The notes: generated by a model not told the origin, from the sequence alone. 53,567 nucleotides of DNA from DASZPJ01 sp035550295 (GCA_035550295.1 DASZPJ010000038.1:1-53567), one strand, 5' to 3'; shown: positions 9,263 to 17,444, counted from the first letter of the stretch. Translations and numbers: made by a program.

Positions 9263-10516
9263 ATGGCTGACATGACTTTATCTGAAGAACTCGCTTGGCG
9301 CGGTTTTGTAAACCAAACTACCTATAAAGAACTAACTGCGCTGGATGGTGATCCGATCACGTTTTACTGGGGTGTTGACCCGAGTGCTGACTCGATGACC
9401 ATTGGCAATCTTGCCGCCGCTATGATGGTCAAATCATTCATCAAACACGGCCACAAACCAATTCTGCTGGTTGGCGGCGCGACTGGTTTGATAGGCGATC
9501 CAGATGGCAAATCCCAGGAGCGCGACCTGCAAACGACCGACCAAATTGCCCACAACAAGCAAGCGATTACTGCCCAATATCATCAAATCTTCGGCGACAA
9601 AAACCTGGTCGTTGTCGACAACTACGACTGGTTCAAAAACTTTAACTACCTCGATTTTTTGCGCGACGTCGGCAAACATGTGCCGATGCGTCAAATGTTG
9701 GCTCGCGACTTCGTCGAGAGCCGCTTGGGCGAAGACGGTGCCGGCATCAGTTACGCCGAATTCAGCTACGTCCTGATCCAGGCCTACGACTTCTTATATT
9801 TACACGAAAATCATGGTGTTGATTTGCAACTGGCTGGCTCCGACCAGTGGGGCAACAGCATTGCCGGCGTTGACTTGATCCGTCGCAAAACTGGTGACGA
9901 AACGCATGTTTTCACTGTGCCGCTGATCGTCAACAAAACGACAGGCGTTAAATTTGGCAAGAGTGAAGCCGGCGCTGTGTGGCTGGATCCGGCCAAAACT
10001 ACACCAACCCAGTTCTATCAATTCTGGATCAACTGTGACGACGAGGGCGTGGAAGATTACCTCAAAGTCTATACCGAGCTTTCCAAAGAAGAAATTGGAG
10101 AAGTGATGGCTCGGCATAAGTCCGATCCTGCCGGCCGCTTCGCCCAAACTAAATTGGCCCAAGAGGTAACACGGCTTGTACATGGCAAAGAGGGTAAGGG
10201 GCTGGCAATGGCAATTACGGACTATCTGGTAGACCAGGATGTCAGCAAAGCACAGGATTTTGAGCTCGAGGCACTCCGCGATGAAATTGGCAATGTTAAA
10301 ACTTCTGAAAGTGGCTCAATCGTTGAAGCCCTGGTTGAGTCCGGCTTGGCAGGCAGCAACACTGAAGCCCGGCGGTTCCTGAGCGAAAATGCCATCTCAA
10401 TAAATGGTGACAAAATATCACGCGAAAACTTCGAGGCTGGTGACTTCCAAAATGGCCGCCTGCTGCTACGCCGCGGCAAAGCCTTCAAAGATTCGGCCTT
10501 GGTCGAGCTTAGCTAG
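9263..10516 (+). CDS. tyrS: Tyrosyl-tRNA synthetase
   Basis: Class I aminoacyl-tRNA synthetase, 417 residues. The Rossmann core begins TFYWGVDPSADSMTIGN, where the usual HIGH motif reads TIGN (residues 46-49). The KMSKS loop is KFGKS (about 230-234), followed by the typical EAGAVWLDPAKT. LVGGATGLIGDPDGKS is strongly conserved with other TyrRS. A C-terminal S4-like RNA-binding domain (about 345-410, SNTEARRFLSENAISING) completes the protein. The substitution of both HIGH histidines is unusual; the rest of the active site is recognisable, so I call it functional TyrS. recG follows with its own -10 box. Confidence 0.95.
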   Translation: MADMTLSEELAWRGFVNQTTYKELTALDGDPITFYWGVDPSADSMTIGNLAAAMMVKSFIKHGHKPILLVGGATGLIGDPDGKSQERDLQTTDQIAHNKQAITAQYHQIFGDKNLVVVDNYDWFKNFNYLDFLRDVGKHVPMRQMLARDFVESRLGEDGAGISYAEFSYVLIQAYDFLYLHENHGVDLQLAGSDQWGNSIAGVDLIRRKTGDETHVFTVPLIVNKTTGVKFGKSEAGAVWLDPAKTTPTQFYQFWINCDDEGVEDYLKVYTELSKEEIGEVMARHKSDPAGRFAQTKLAQEVTRLVHGKEGKGLAMAITDYLVDQDVSKAQDFELEALRDEIGNVKTSESGSIVEALVESGLAGSNTEARRFLSENAISINGDKISRENFEAGDFQNGRLLLRRGKAFKDSALVELS

Positions 10517-10518
10517 CC

Positions 10519-10524
10519 TATACT
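10519..10524 (+). promoter_or_regulatory. recG -10 box, leaderless arrangement
   Basis: TATACT ends seven bases before the recG ATG (10532) and overlaps the end of the tyrS region. The -35 is poor (TTGGTC at 10499-10504, 14-base spacer). No Shine-Dalgarno is seen. Confidence 0.45.
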
Positions 10525-10531
10525 TATATAT

Positions 10532-12568
10532 ATGAATCTTGATAGCCCGATTACGGAGCTAAAAGGAGTGGGCGAGGCACTGGCCAAGAAGTTGGCAGTG
10601 CTTGGCGTGCGTACCATTGGCGAGCTAATAGATTATTACCCACGCCGCTACGATGACTATTCAGAGGTTACGCTTACCAAAAACCTGAAGCCCGGCATGG
10701 TGACCATTGAAGCTGTTATCAAACAGGCGACTGGCCGTTATGTCCGACGCGGTTTGCATATTACCGAAGCCGTGGCCAGTGATGATTCGGGCAGTGTCCG
10801 ATTGGTTTGGTTCAACCAGCCGTATCGCGCCGCAGGTCTCAAAACTGGCCAGTCGTATCTGATATCGGGCAATTACGAACTGAGCAATCGCCGCTTCGCC
10901 ATCATGAATCCGAGTGTTGAGTTAGCCAGCGATATGCCGGTGAATGTCGGCCGCATCTTGGCTGTGTATCGCGAAACCAAAGGGCTAACGTCGCGTCAGA
11001 TTCGATCTGTGGTCAGTCAACTTTGGACGTTCATGGAAACGATGCCGGACAATTTACCGGCGGAGATTGTTAGGTCAGAAAAACTTATTAGTCATGGCGA
11101 AGCCTTGCGACATTTACATGCACCACAGTCACCGAAGCATTTGGAAAAAGCCCGGCTTAGGCTTGGTTTTGAGGAAGTGTTTGCGTTGAGTTTAGCCAGC
11201 CTCCTTAACAAGCAGGAAAACCAGCAAGAAAAAGCCCTGACAATACCATTTGACCAAACGTTGGCGCAGGATTTTGTCAAACATCTTAGTTTTGACCTAA
11301 CCGATGGCCAGCGACGGGCGATCTGGCAAGCCTACCAGGACATGCAAAAACCGCAGCCAATGAACCGTTTACTGGAAGGTGACGTGGGCTCCGGCAAAAC
11401 TGTCGTGGCCACTATGGTAGCGCTGATGGCCTTGGCGGCCAAAAAACAGGTAGCCCTGATGGCGCCCACCGAGCTATTGGCGCGACAGCACGCCGATACT
11501 ATTTATAGCTTGCTCAAACCCCTAGGGCGCGAAAGCGAAGTAGTGCTACTGGTGGGCAGTCTGAAACCCGGTCAAAAAAAGAAAGCCCACGCCGCTATCA
11601 AATCCGGACAAGCCGGCTTTATAGTTGGCACTCACGCCGTTATCCAGGAAAAAGTTGATATGAAGTCGTTGGCGCTGGTAATTGTCGACGAGCAGCACCG
11701 TTTTGGCGTCGAACAGCGAAAAGCCTTGATGGCCAAAGCTGGTCACATGCCACATATGCTCAGCCTAACGGCAACGCCAATTCCGCGCTCGCTGGCGTTG
11801 ACGCTTTACGGCGAACTAGATATTTCAGTTTTGCCGGAAAAACCAGCCGGCCGCCAGCCCGTCGAAACGGAGATCGTGTCGCCGAATTCCAAAGCCCAAA
11901 TGTACGCCAAAATCGACCAACAAATCGGCGAAGGCCGACAGCTATTTGTGGTTTGTCCGCTAATTAGTGAATCAGAAGTCTTGGAAGCCAGCTCGGCCGA
12001 AAAAGTCTACGAAGACCTCAGCCAGCACGCTTTCAAACATCGTCGCGTCGGTTTGCTGCATGGGCAAATGAAAGCCGACGACAAGCAGAAGATTATGCAA
12101 AAGTTCGTCGATGGCCAGCTGGATATTTTGGTGGCGACCACGGTTATCGAAGTTGGCGTCGACGTGCCCAACGCCAGCCTGATGATTATCGAATCCGCCG
12201 AGCGTTTTGGCCTGGCGCAGCTGCACCAATTGCGTGGACGGGTCGGCAGGGGCGCACACCAGAGTTTTTGCTATTTGCTGTTGAGTGATTCAAAACCGCC
12301 AACTAAACGACTGCGGGCATTAGTTAGTTCCAACGATGGCTTCCGATTGGCCGAATTGGACTTGGATCTGCGTGGCCCAGGCGCCATTTATGGCACCATG
12401 CAGCATGGCCAATTGGACCTGCGGATCGCCAAATTATCGGACACCAAATTGATTGCCAAAGCCCGCCAGTCCGCCGCCGAACTCCTTGAATCTGGTGAAA
12501 ACCTGCTACAATATAAGCAGCTTATGCAAACAGTAAACCGGCTGCGCGCCGTTACCAACCTAAACTAA
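10532..12568 (+). CDS. recG: ATP-dependent DNA helicase RecG
   Basis: Superfamily 2 helicase of 678 residues that remodels stalled forks and Holliday junctions. The N-terminal wedge/OB region starts SPITELKGVGEALAKKL with an OB-fold around 60-140. Helicase motifs follow in order: Walker A GDVGSGKT (about 284), GTHAVIQE, DEQHRFG (motif II), SLTATPIPRSL (motif III), and the C-terminal lobe with VATTVIEVGVDVPNA and QLRGRVGRG (motif VI), then RecG-specific LDLRGPGAIYGTMQHG. The start codon follows a TATACT box by seven bases. Length is at the normal lower range for RecG. Confidence 0.96.
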   Translation: MNLDSPITELKGVGEALAKKLAVLGVRTIGELIDYYPRRYDDYSEVTLTKNLKPGMVTIEAVIKQATGRYVRRGLHITEAVASDDSGSVRLVWFNQPYRAAGLKTGQSYLISGNYELSNRRFAIMNPSVELASDMPVNVGRILAVYRETKGLTSRQIRSVVSQLWTFMETMPDNLPAEIVRSEKLISHGEALRHLHAPQSPKHLEKARLRLGFEEVFALSLASLLNKQENQQEKALTIPFDQTLAQDFVKHLSFDLTDGQRRAIWQAYQDMQKPQPMNRLLEGDVGSGKTVVATMVALMALAAKKQVALMAPTELLARQHADTIYSLLKPLGRESEVVLLVGSLKPGQKKKAHAAIKSGQAGFIVGTHAVIQEKVDMKSLALVIVDEQHRFGVEQRKALMAKAGHMPHMLSLTATPIPRSLALTLYGELDISVLPEKPAGRQPVETEIVSPNSKAQMYAKIDQQIGEGRQLFVVCPLISESEVLEASSAEKVYEDLSQHAFKHRRVGLLHGQMKADDKQKIMQKFVDGQLDILVATTVIEVGVDVPNASLMIIESAERFGLAQLHQLRGRVGRGAHQSFCYLLLSDSKPPTKRLRALVSSNDGFRLAELDLDLRGPGAIYGTMQHGQLDLRIAKLSDTKLIAKARQSAAELLESGENLLQYKQLMQTVNRLRAVTNLN

Positions 12569-12580
12569 AACTGGTTTCTC

Positions 12581-13390
12581 ATGTATTCAGGTACAACTAC
12601 TAAATTTATGGGCAATTTTATGGGAACCCACCAGAAGATTGACCGTTTGGCTCGCCAGCACATTGGCCGCTTAATTCCGTATGGCAATTTTCCATCAGCC
12701 CGATCGATCTTGCACTTTGAAGGCCACAACGGCCCCGACGCCATCAAGCGCAAAAGCCCAGCCAAAGATGAGCCGTGGCACTATTTGCAGCCGTTCGATG
12801 CCAGTGACACCCAGCTGATCGAGCTAATCGAGTCGCACTATCGACAGTTAGTCAAGGCGCTCAAAGAGTCTGACGATGTCCGTGCTTCGTTTGAGGCGGC
12901 CTGGTTAGCACATGCCGTAGTCGATGGCCTGACGCCAGCCCATCATTATCCTTATGAAGAAAAACTGGTTGAACTGGCCAACGGTCAGGATATTACCGAG
13001 CGCACCACGCTTGCTAAAAAGATCTTCCTGCCCGGTGAATCACCGTCAGAACGGCTCAAAAGCAACTGGAAGATGTGGGGGCCAAAAGGTCTGTTTACAA
13101 CGCACGCCGCTTTTGAGGTTGGCGTTGCCATGTTGGTAGCACCGCTGCGGTTGCGCCGGGCGCTGGTAACCAAAGATAAATTAGCTGAATTTGAAGCCGT
13201 TCCACTGGCCCAGTGGTTCCGCAATTTAGCCCAAGACGTGGCGCGGCTGGAACTATATGACGCTTTTTATGAAAGTGGCTGGACGATTCCGCTGGCTCGC
13301 CGCATTCGCCGCCAGCTGGCACCGACGCTGGTTCAGGCCGTGGCCGTGATGTGGTACGGAGCTGCCCGCGAAGCTGGCCGGACATTCTAA
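12581..13390 (+). CDS. Hypothetical helical protein, possibly phospholipase C/S1-P1-like
   Basis: Up to 269 residues; in-frame ATGs at 12608 and 12620 are possible later starts. The sequence GTHQKIDRLARQHIG and the central AWLAHAVVDGLTPAHHYPY resemble the His/Asp-rich helices of zinc-dependent phospholipase C-like folds, but the resemblance is weak and catalysis is not assigned. No signal peptide is evident; a moderately hydrophobic helix occurs near 175-190 (EVGVAMLVAPL). It begins 13 bases after recG, probably in the same transcript, and precedes tRNA-Leu. Confidence 0.6.
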   Translation: MYSGTTTKFMGNFMGTHQKIDRLARQHIGRLIPYGNFPSARSILHFEGHNGPDAIKRKSPAKDEPWHYLQPFDASDTQLIELIESHYRQLVKALKESDDVRASFEAAWLAHAVVDGLTPAHHYPYEEKLVELANGQDITERTTLAKKIFLPGESPSERLKSNWKMWGPKGLFTTHAAFEVGVAMLVAPLRLRRALVTKDKLAEFEAVPLAQWFRNLAQDVARLELYDAFYESGWTIPLARRIRRQLAPTLVQAVAVMWYGAAREAGRTF

Positions 13391-13421
13391 CCATATCCTA
13401 GCTTTTATCCCTGATTTTCGT

Positions 13422-13427
13422 TAAAAT
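13422..13427 (+). promoter_or_regulatory. Possible -10 box for tRNA-Leu
   Basis: TAAAAT lies 18 bases before the mature tRNA 5' end. No convincing -35 box is visible at the right distance. Confidence 0.35.
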
Positions 13428-13445
13428 ACATCGACAATCAACCGC

Positions 13446-13530
13446 GCGGATGTGGCGGAATTGGTAGACGCGCTAGCCTTAGGAGCTAGTGAGGCAACTC
13501 GTGAAGGTTCAAGTCCTTTCATCCGCACCA
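13446..13530 (+). tRNA. tRNA-Leu (anticodon UAG), CCA encoded
   Basis: Acceptor stem GCGGATG (13446-13452) pairs with CATCCGC (13520-13526), with discriminator A and encoded CCA (13528-13530). The D-loop contains TTGGTAGA. The anticodon stem CTAGC/GCTAG encloses loop CTTAGGA, giving anticodon TAG. The long variable arm (GAGGCAACTC) is of class II type and GGTTCAAGTCC is the T-loop. All elements fit tRNA-Leu reading CUA/CUN codons. Confidence 0.97.
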
Positions 13531-13566
13531 CAGACTTGTCAGACTAATGTTTTAGCAGCCTGCGAG

Positions 13567-13572
13567 TAAAAT
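13567..13572 (+). promoter_or_regulatory. -10 box of the small membrane protein gene
   Basis: TAAAAT ends eight bases before the ATG at 13581, repeating the leaderless pattern. No good -35 is seen; the tRNA transcript could also read through. Confidence 0.4.
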
Positions 13573-13580
13573 AAGCACAT

Positions 13581-13856
13581 ATGTTTAATTATTTGAGTAC
13601 ACGAGAAAAGCATGCAGTTGCTGGGGTAGCTCTGAGTTTGCCCCTTATTGCCGGCGCGGCTGTCGGTGCTATTGTAGGGAATGATCGGCAGCAAAATACT
13701 TCACAGACCGAATCCGGTGAAATCATCACATCAACTAGAAGCGGCGCATTATACGGTTTAGGTATTATCGCACTTGCCGAAATCTCTTTCCTGGGCGCTT
13801 ATCATGATCTTAAAGACGTTGATATTCCTGCCGCGCTAGGCAGTAACAGCCACTAG
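13581..13856 (+). CDS. Small membrane protein, 91 aa, unknown
   Basis: Starts MFNYLSTREKHAVAG. Two hydrophobic segments are visible, about residues 13-33 (GVALSLPLIAGAAVGAIVG) and 55-73 (GALYGLGIIALAEISFLGAY), separated by a polar loop rich in Gln, Ser and Thr (NDRQQNTSQTESGE). This predicts a hairpin with the loop on one side of the membrane. I do not recognise the family. It sits between tRNA-Leu and a putative hydrolase and is preceded by a -10 box immediately before the start codon. Confidence 0.6.
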   Translation: MFNYLSTREKHAVAGVALSLPLIAGAAVGAIVGNDRQQNTSQTESGEIITSTRSGALYGLGIIALAEISFLGAYHDLKDVDIPAALGSNSH

Positions 13857-13870
13857 CCCTGAATTACGAA

Positions 13871-14470
13871 ATGACAAAAACTATTCATCTTATTTATATT
13901 CCGGGCCTGGGCGATGATGATCCAAAAGGCCAGCGGTGGGCTGTGGCCCATTGGCAAAAATACGGCGTTGAAGCTGAATTATTTCAGATGAATTGGGCCG
14001 ATAAAACTACTTGGCAAACTAAGTTCAGCCGGTTATTGAAACGCATTGACGAGCTCGATAAACAAGGCAAAGACATCGCTTTAGTAGGTGCCAGCGCCGG
14101 GGCCGGCGCGGCCATAAACGCCTATGCGGCGCGTAAAGACAAAGTTGTGGGCTGCGTACTGATCGCCGGCAAGGTTATGCGGCCAGAAGCCATCGGCCAA
14201 GGTTATCGATCTAAAAATCCATCTTTCGTGGAGTCGGCTTACGCCGTGCCAACTTCGCTGGCCAAATTAGCAGCTAGCGATCGGCAGCGAATTTTGTCGC
14301 GCTACGCTTTGGCCGATGAGACCGTGTACAAACCCGACAGCCGGGTTCCCGGTGCCCGCAACAAGATGGTTTTTAGTATTGGTCACGCAATCACTATTGG
14401 ATCGCAAATTATTTTTGGCGCCCGCAGTTTCATCCGTTTTCTCAAAAAGCTTCAAGAAACAGATAAGTAA
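13871..14470 (+). CDS. Putative alpha/beta hydrolase
   Basis: 199 residues. The N-terminus TIHLIYIPGLGDDDPKGQ resembles the first strand and oxyanion loop of alpha/beta hydrolases. ALVGASAGAGAA (about 70-82) is a GxSxG nucleophile elbow with serine near 76. A histidine (SIGHAITIG, about 176) is placed where a catalytic His would be expected, and an Asp could be supplied by the ADETVYKPDSR region. The substrate is unknown. It starts 14 bases after the preceding small gene and ends just before the his leader promoter. Confidence 0.7.
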   Translation: MTKTIHLIYIPGLGDDDPKGQRWAVAHWQKYGVEAELFQMNWADKTTWQTKFSRLLKRIDELDKQGKDIALVGASAGAGAAINAYAARKDKVVGCVLIAGKVMRPEAIGQGYRSKNPSFVESAYAVPTSLAKLAASDRQRILSRYALADETVYKPDSRVPGARNKMVFSIGHAITIGSQIIFGARSFIRFLKKLQETDK

Positions 14471-14473
14471 ATG

Positions 14474-14501
14474 TTGCAAATTTGTCAAAAGCTGCTAAAA
14501 T
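14474..14501 (+). promoter_or_regulatory. Promoter of the his leader/operon
   Basis: TTGCAA (14474-14479), 16 bases, TAAAAT (14496-14501). The -10 box ends seven bases before the leader-peptide ATG at 14509, so the leader peptide would be translated from a leaderless 5' end. Confidence 0.75.
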
Positions 14502-14508
14502 CACAAGC

Positions 14509-14562
14509 ATGATTTACAAATCTAACCAGCACGCACATCTATCGCCGGACCTGCTCGGTTAG
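14509..14562 (+). CDS. Probable his operon leader peptide, 17 aa
   Basis: Reading from the promoter-proximal ATG gives MIYKSNQHAHLSPDLLG and a TAG. The two histidine codons (CAC 14530-14532, CAT 14536-14538) are closely spaced, and the stop lies 22 bases before an intrinsic terminator. The next genes are hisG-like, hisE-like and hisS. This is the layout of a translation-sensing attenuator: stalling at His codons would alter folding before the terminator. The CGCCGG at 14543-14548 inside the peptide gene could pair with the 3' arm of the terminator (CCGGCG, 14598-14603) as an alternative structure. Function is inferred; only two His codons are present. Confidence 0.6.
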   Translation: MIYKSNQHAHLSPDLLG

Positions 14563-14584
14563 TTTCTCTTTGTCTTGAAACCTT

Positions 14585-14610
14585 ACGCCGGGCACGCCCG
14601 GCGTTTTTGT
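14585..14610 (+). terminator. Intrinsic terminator/attenuator before hisG-like gene
   Basis: ACGCCGGG (14585-14592), loop CACG, CCCGGCGT (14597-14604) forms an 8-bp GC-rich stem followed by TTTTTGTTTG. It lies between the promoter and the first structural gene, so it should act as an attenuator. Confidence 0.85.
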
Positions 14611-14639
14611 TTGTATTTGATTTTAATTTTAGGAGAACT

Positions 14640-15278
14640 ATGAAAACTATTGATGTAAATGAAGTTTTTGCGTCCGAGCGAATTGCTCTGCCGAAAGGTG
14701 AAAATAACGAAGCGTTTAGACAGGCGTTTGCGGCCTATGTCGACTTTGACATACCAACGCTAAGTGACCCCAGGCGCTTAAGTATTAAGTCAGAAGGCCG
14801 TGAGTTTTACTGGCTGCGGGGCATTGATATCCCCGAGAAAGTTGAGCGTGGACTGGTTGATGCTGCTGTAATGGGAACTGACGCGCTGCTCAATTACAAA
14901 AATTACGAAGCGTTGCGCTCCCGAACCATCGGAGACCCTGTCTGCAAATTTTCGGTCTTGACGGCACCAGAGGATGTCGAAAAGTTCGATGAACTGTTCA
15001 GGAAACGTGAAAGACGATATGCGCTACCTATGGTTTGGCTTCCGACGAGTCGCCCAGAAGCGCTAGAGCGTATTTCGCGTTGGCGGGATTTGCCGTTCCG
15101 CGCCTACGACTTGGCTATTTCGGGCAGCGTTGAGGCCTACGCCCGGATGGTTCCGGGTAATAGAGCGGCAGTTGCTGACCTCGTGAAAGAAGGTAATACG
15201 GCTCAAGCCAACGGTTTGGCAGAAGCTATGAAGTTGTTCGACGTCTCACCTGAGGTTGTTATGCGAGGTGCCAAATGA
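14640..15278 (+). CDS. hisG: ATP phosphoribosyltransferase-like protein (short HisG)
   Basis: 212 residues. HisG catalyses the first step of histidine synthesis, joining ATP and PRPP. Matches to the family: RIALPKG near the N-terminus, DIPEKVERGLVDAAVMGTDAL (compare the family VExGxxDxGIxGxDxL), the ISGSVE strand, and the PRPP-binding DLVKEGNTAQANGL near 185-198. The C-terminal regulatory domain is absent, so this is the short form, which in other bacteria requires HisZ, a HisRS paralogue. AGGAGA at 14631-14636 supports the ATG at 14640. It overlaps the next gene by four bases (ATGA). Only hisG- and hisE-like genes are present here. Confidence 0.8.
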   Translation: MKTIDVNEVFASERIALPKGENNEAFRQAFAAYVDFDIPTLSDPRRLSIKSEGREFYWLRGIDIPEKVERGLVDAAVMGTDALLNYKNYEALRSRTIGDPVCKFSVLTAPEDVEKFDELFRKRERRYALPMVWLPTSRPEALERISRWRDLPFRAYDLAISGSVEAYARMVPGNRAAVADLVKEGNTAQANGLAEAMKLFDVSPEVVMRGAK

Positions 15279-15610
15279 GTGGCGAATTTTTACCAGATAA
15301 CTCTTTTGAGGCTTACCTGACCAGTGTCGATGTCATCTATGACAAAGTTGTTGCCGTTCGTACGGGCACTCAAGAAGCCGAATCGTACACCGAAATACTG
15401 GGTGCCGATGACAACAATATCTGCAAAAAAGTCGGTAGCGAAGAAGCAGAATTCCAGCGTGAGCTCTTCAGGCCTGATTTTGATGCTGATCGCTGCACCG
15501 GCGAGGCTGCCGACTTGGTCTATGCGGTGACGGTAGCACTGGCCAGTCGCGGTATCTCGATGCGTGCCGTGTTCGCTGTCCTCGCTCTACGCAATAAACC
15601 TAAGCTATAA
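15275..15610 (+). CDS. hisE: Phosphoribosyl-ATP pyrophosphatase-like protein (HisE)
   Basis: 111 residues, MazG/PRA-PH-type all-helical pyrophosphohydrolase. The motif series ESYTEIL, ICKKVGSEEAEF (family KVGEEAxE), GEAADLVYAV (family EAADLLYH) and SRGISMRAVFAVLALR matches HisE from end to end; the acidic pairs are the expected magnesium ligands. HisE converts phosphoribosyl-ATP to phosphoribosyl-AMP, the second step of histidine synthesis. The ATG at 15275 overlaps the hisG stop, so translation is probably coupled. hisS follows after ten bases. No hisI domain is fused to it. Confidence 0.75.
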   Translation: MSGEFLPDNSFEAYLTSVDVIYDKVVAVRTGTQEAESYTEILGADDNNICKKVGSEEAEFQRELFRPDFDADRCTGEAADLVYAVTVALASRGISMRAVFAVLALRNKPKL

Positions 15611-15620
15611 TGGAGAAAAT

Positions 15621-16907
15621 ATGAGCCTATCAACCCAACCTTACAAAGGCGCGCGGGATTTTTACCCGGAAGATAAGCGCCTTCAAAAATATATGTTCGG
15701 CGTCTGGCGCGACGTCTGTGAGCGCTTTGGCTACGAAGAGTACGATGCGCCGATTTTGGAATCGTTAGATATTTATTTGGCTAAAACGGGCGAAGAGATT
15801 GTTAACGAGCAAACCTACGCTTTCGAAGATCGTGGTGGCCGCCAAGTAGTAATCCGACCGGAAATGACCCCGACGGTTAGCCGTATGGTAGCCGGTAAGC
15901 GTCAGGAATTAGCCTATCCACTTCGTTGGTACAGCATCCCCAACCTCTGGCGTTACGAACGCCCACAGCGCGGGCGACTGCGTGAACACTGGCAGCTCAA
16001 TGTCGATATTTTTGGCGTCGCCGATAATCAAGCCGAATACGAAATAATCAGCTTGGTCGACAGCATGTTCAAAGAATTCGGCGCCGACCAAACGATGTAT
16101 GAGACTCATCTCAACAGCCGGCTGTTGATGGATTTTGCCCTGGGGACCTACTTGGGTCTGTCACAAGATGAAGCGCATCGAGTTGGTAAGCTGATTGATC
16201 GTCGCGCCAAAATGGATCAAAGCAAATTCTTGTCCGCGGTTGATGAGGCCATTAGTCCGAAAGCACGAAAGGATGGCGCCGTCGAGAAGTTGCTGGCAGT
16301 TTTAGACGCCAAGACATTGGCTGATTTGCCGAAAGAACTCCAAACCCAGGACTCTGTCGCGGAGCTAACCCAATTATTGAAGCGGCTGGACGACGCCGGC
16401 GTAACCAATGTTCGCTTCGCGCCTGATTTGATGCGCGGTTTTGACTATTACACCGACATAGTCTTCGAAGTTTTTGACCTGAACCCGGATAATAACCGTT
16501 CGATGCTGGGCGGTGGACGCTATGACGGACTAGTCGGTTTGTTCGGCGTGCAGCCTGTGCCGACCGTCGGCTTTGGCTGGGGCGATGTGACTCTGGCGAA
16601 CTTCCTCGAAGGTCATCGCTTGCTGCCGGATTTGAAACCGGAAACCGACGCTTACGTTGTGGTAATCGGCGAGGCTGACGTTCAAAAAGTTGTAAGCCAG
16701 CTACGGGCTAAAGGCTTGAATTTGGCTGTCGATTTGAGCGGCAGAAAACTCGGTGACCAGCTCAAAACCGCCGCCAAAAAAGGCATTAAATACGCTTTGA
16801 TAATCGGTGAAAACGAACTGAAAGCCGGTAAATTCCAGCTGAAAGACCTGACTACCGGCAAAGCCCAAGACCTCGACTTAAACGGAGTCGTTAAAGCTCT
16901 CAAATGA
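15621..16907 (+). CDS. hisS: Histidyl-tRNA synthetase
   Basis: Class II synthetase of 428 residues; GGAGA at 15612-15616 supports the ATG at 15621. Seen: motif 1 region (KGARDFYPED), motif 2 RYERPQRGRLREHWQ (about 113), histidine-specific RGFDYYTD (about 272-279) and GGGRYDGLVG, and the C-terminal anticodon-binding domain (about 335-428). Motif 3 is unusual: the family GIERL-type arginine segment reads VGFGWGDVTL (about 316-325) and lacks the arginine. The His-binding motif is retained, so I favour true HisS over HisZ, but the adjacent short hisG makes a HisZ-like role worth testing. The stop overlaps the next gene by four bases. Confidence 0.88.
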   Translation: MSLSTQPYKGARDFYPEDKRLQKYMFGVWRDVCERFGYEEYDAPILESLDIYLAKTGEEIVNEQTYAFEDRGGRQVVIRPEMTPTVSRMVAGKRQELAYPLRWYSIPNLWRYERPQRGRLREHWQLNVDIFGVADNQAEYEIISLVDSMFKEFGADQTMYETHLNSRLLMDFALGTYLGLSQDEAHRVGKLIDRRAKMDQSKFLSAVDEAISPKARKDGAVEKLLAVLDAKTLADLPKELQTQDSVAELTQLLKRLDDAGVTNVRFAPDLMRGFDYYTDIVFEVFDLNPDNNRSMLGGGRYDGLVGLFGVQPVPTVGFGWGDVTLANFLEGHRLLPDLKPETDAYVVVIGEADVQKVVSQLRAKGLNLAVDLSGRKLGDQLKTAAKKGIKYALIIGENELKAGKFQLKDLTTGKAQDLDLNGVVKALK

Positions 16908-17356
16908 CCGCCACCAACCATGCGCTGACTGGCGCGCTGATCGGCCTGAGTGTTGGCAATCCGTGGATCGCGGCGCCGGCGGCGCTGTTGTCACACTTTG
17001 TTTGCGATGCACTGCCGCACTTTGGCCACGGCAAAGAAACCAAGCACATCAAGACTAAAGCCTTTCGCAATTACTTGGTAGCTGATGCTTCGCTGTGCAC
17101 GATTTTGGTGATCATTTTGGCAATTACCCAGCCGCGCCATTGGCTGCTGGCAGCTGCCTGCGCCTTCCTTGCGGCGTCGCCTGACTTTCTTTGGATCCGC
17201 AAATTTCGGTCCGTGCGCTATCACACCAAATGGCAGCCAACGTGGCTCGACAAATTTGCAGCTGACATCCAGTGGTTCCAGCGGCCGATTGGCGCCGTCG
17301 TAGAAGCGGTCTGGTTTGTGGGTGCTACTCTATTGCTTGTCCAGTTTTTGCACTAA
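16904..17356 (+). CDS. Small multi-pass membrane protein, YdjM-like
   Basis: 150 residues with three or four hydrophobic segments (about 8-33, 58-75, 80-95 and 130-148). The N-terminus TATNHALTGALIGLSVG and LLSHFVCDALPHFGHG follow the His...HxxxDxxxH pattern of YdjM/PF04307-type membrane proteins annotated as metal-dependent hydrolases; activity is unproven in that family. The ATG overlaps the hisS stop (ATGA), so it is translationally coupled to hisS, but no functional link to histidine is evident. Confidence 0.65.
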   Translation: MTATNHALTGALIGLSVGNPWIAAPAALLSHFVCDALPHFGHGKETKHIKTKAFRNYLVADASLCTILVIILAITQPRHWLLAAACAFLAASPDFLWIRKFRSVRYHTKWQPTWLDKFAADIQWFQRPIGAVVEAVWFVGATLLLVQFLH

Positions 17357-17444
17357 ACGCTCAGCTTGCTCTCAAACTGTAAACGTAGTCTCGAGCTTGT
17401 CGCTTGCTAGCAGCGGCGATGAGTACCTAAGAAAAGGAGTGCAA

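Noticed and set aside
14509..14610. T-box or other riboswitch in the his leader
   Set aside because: The leader is only about 130 bases and lacks the T-box core sequence and specifier stem; a leader-peptide attenuator explains the parts better.
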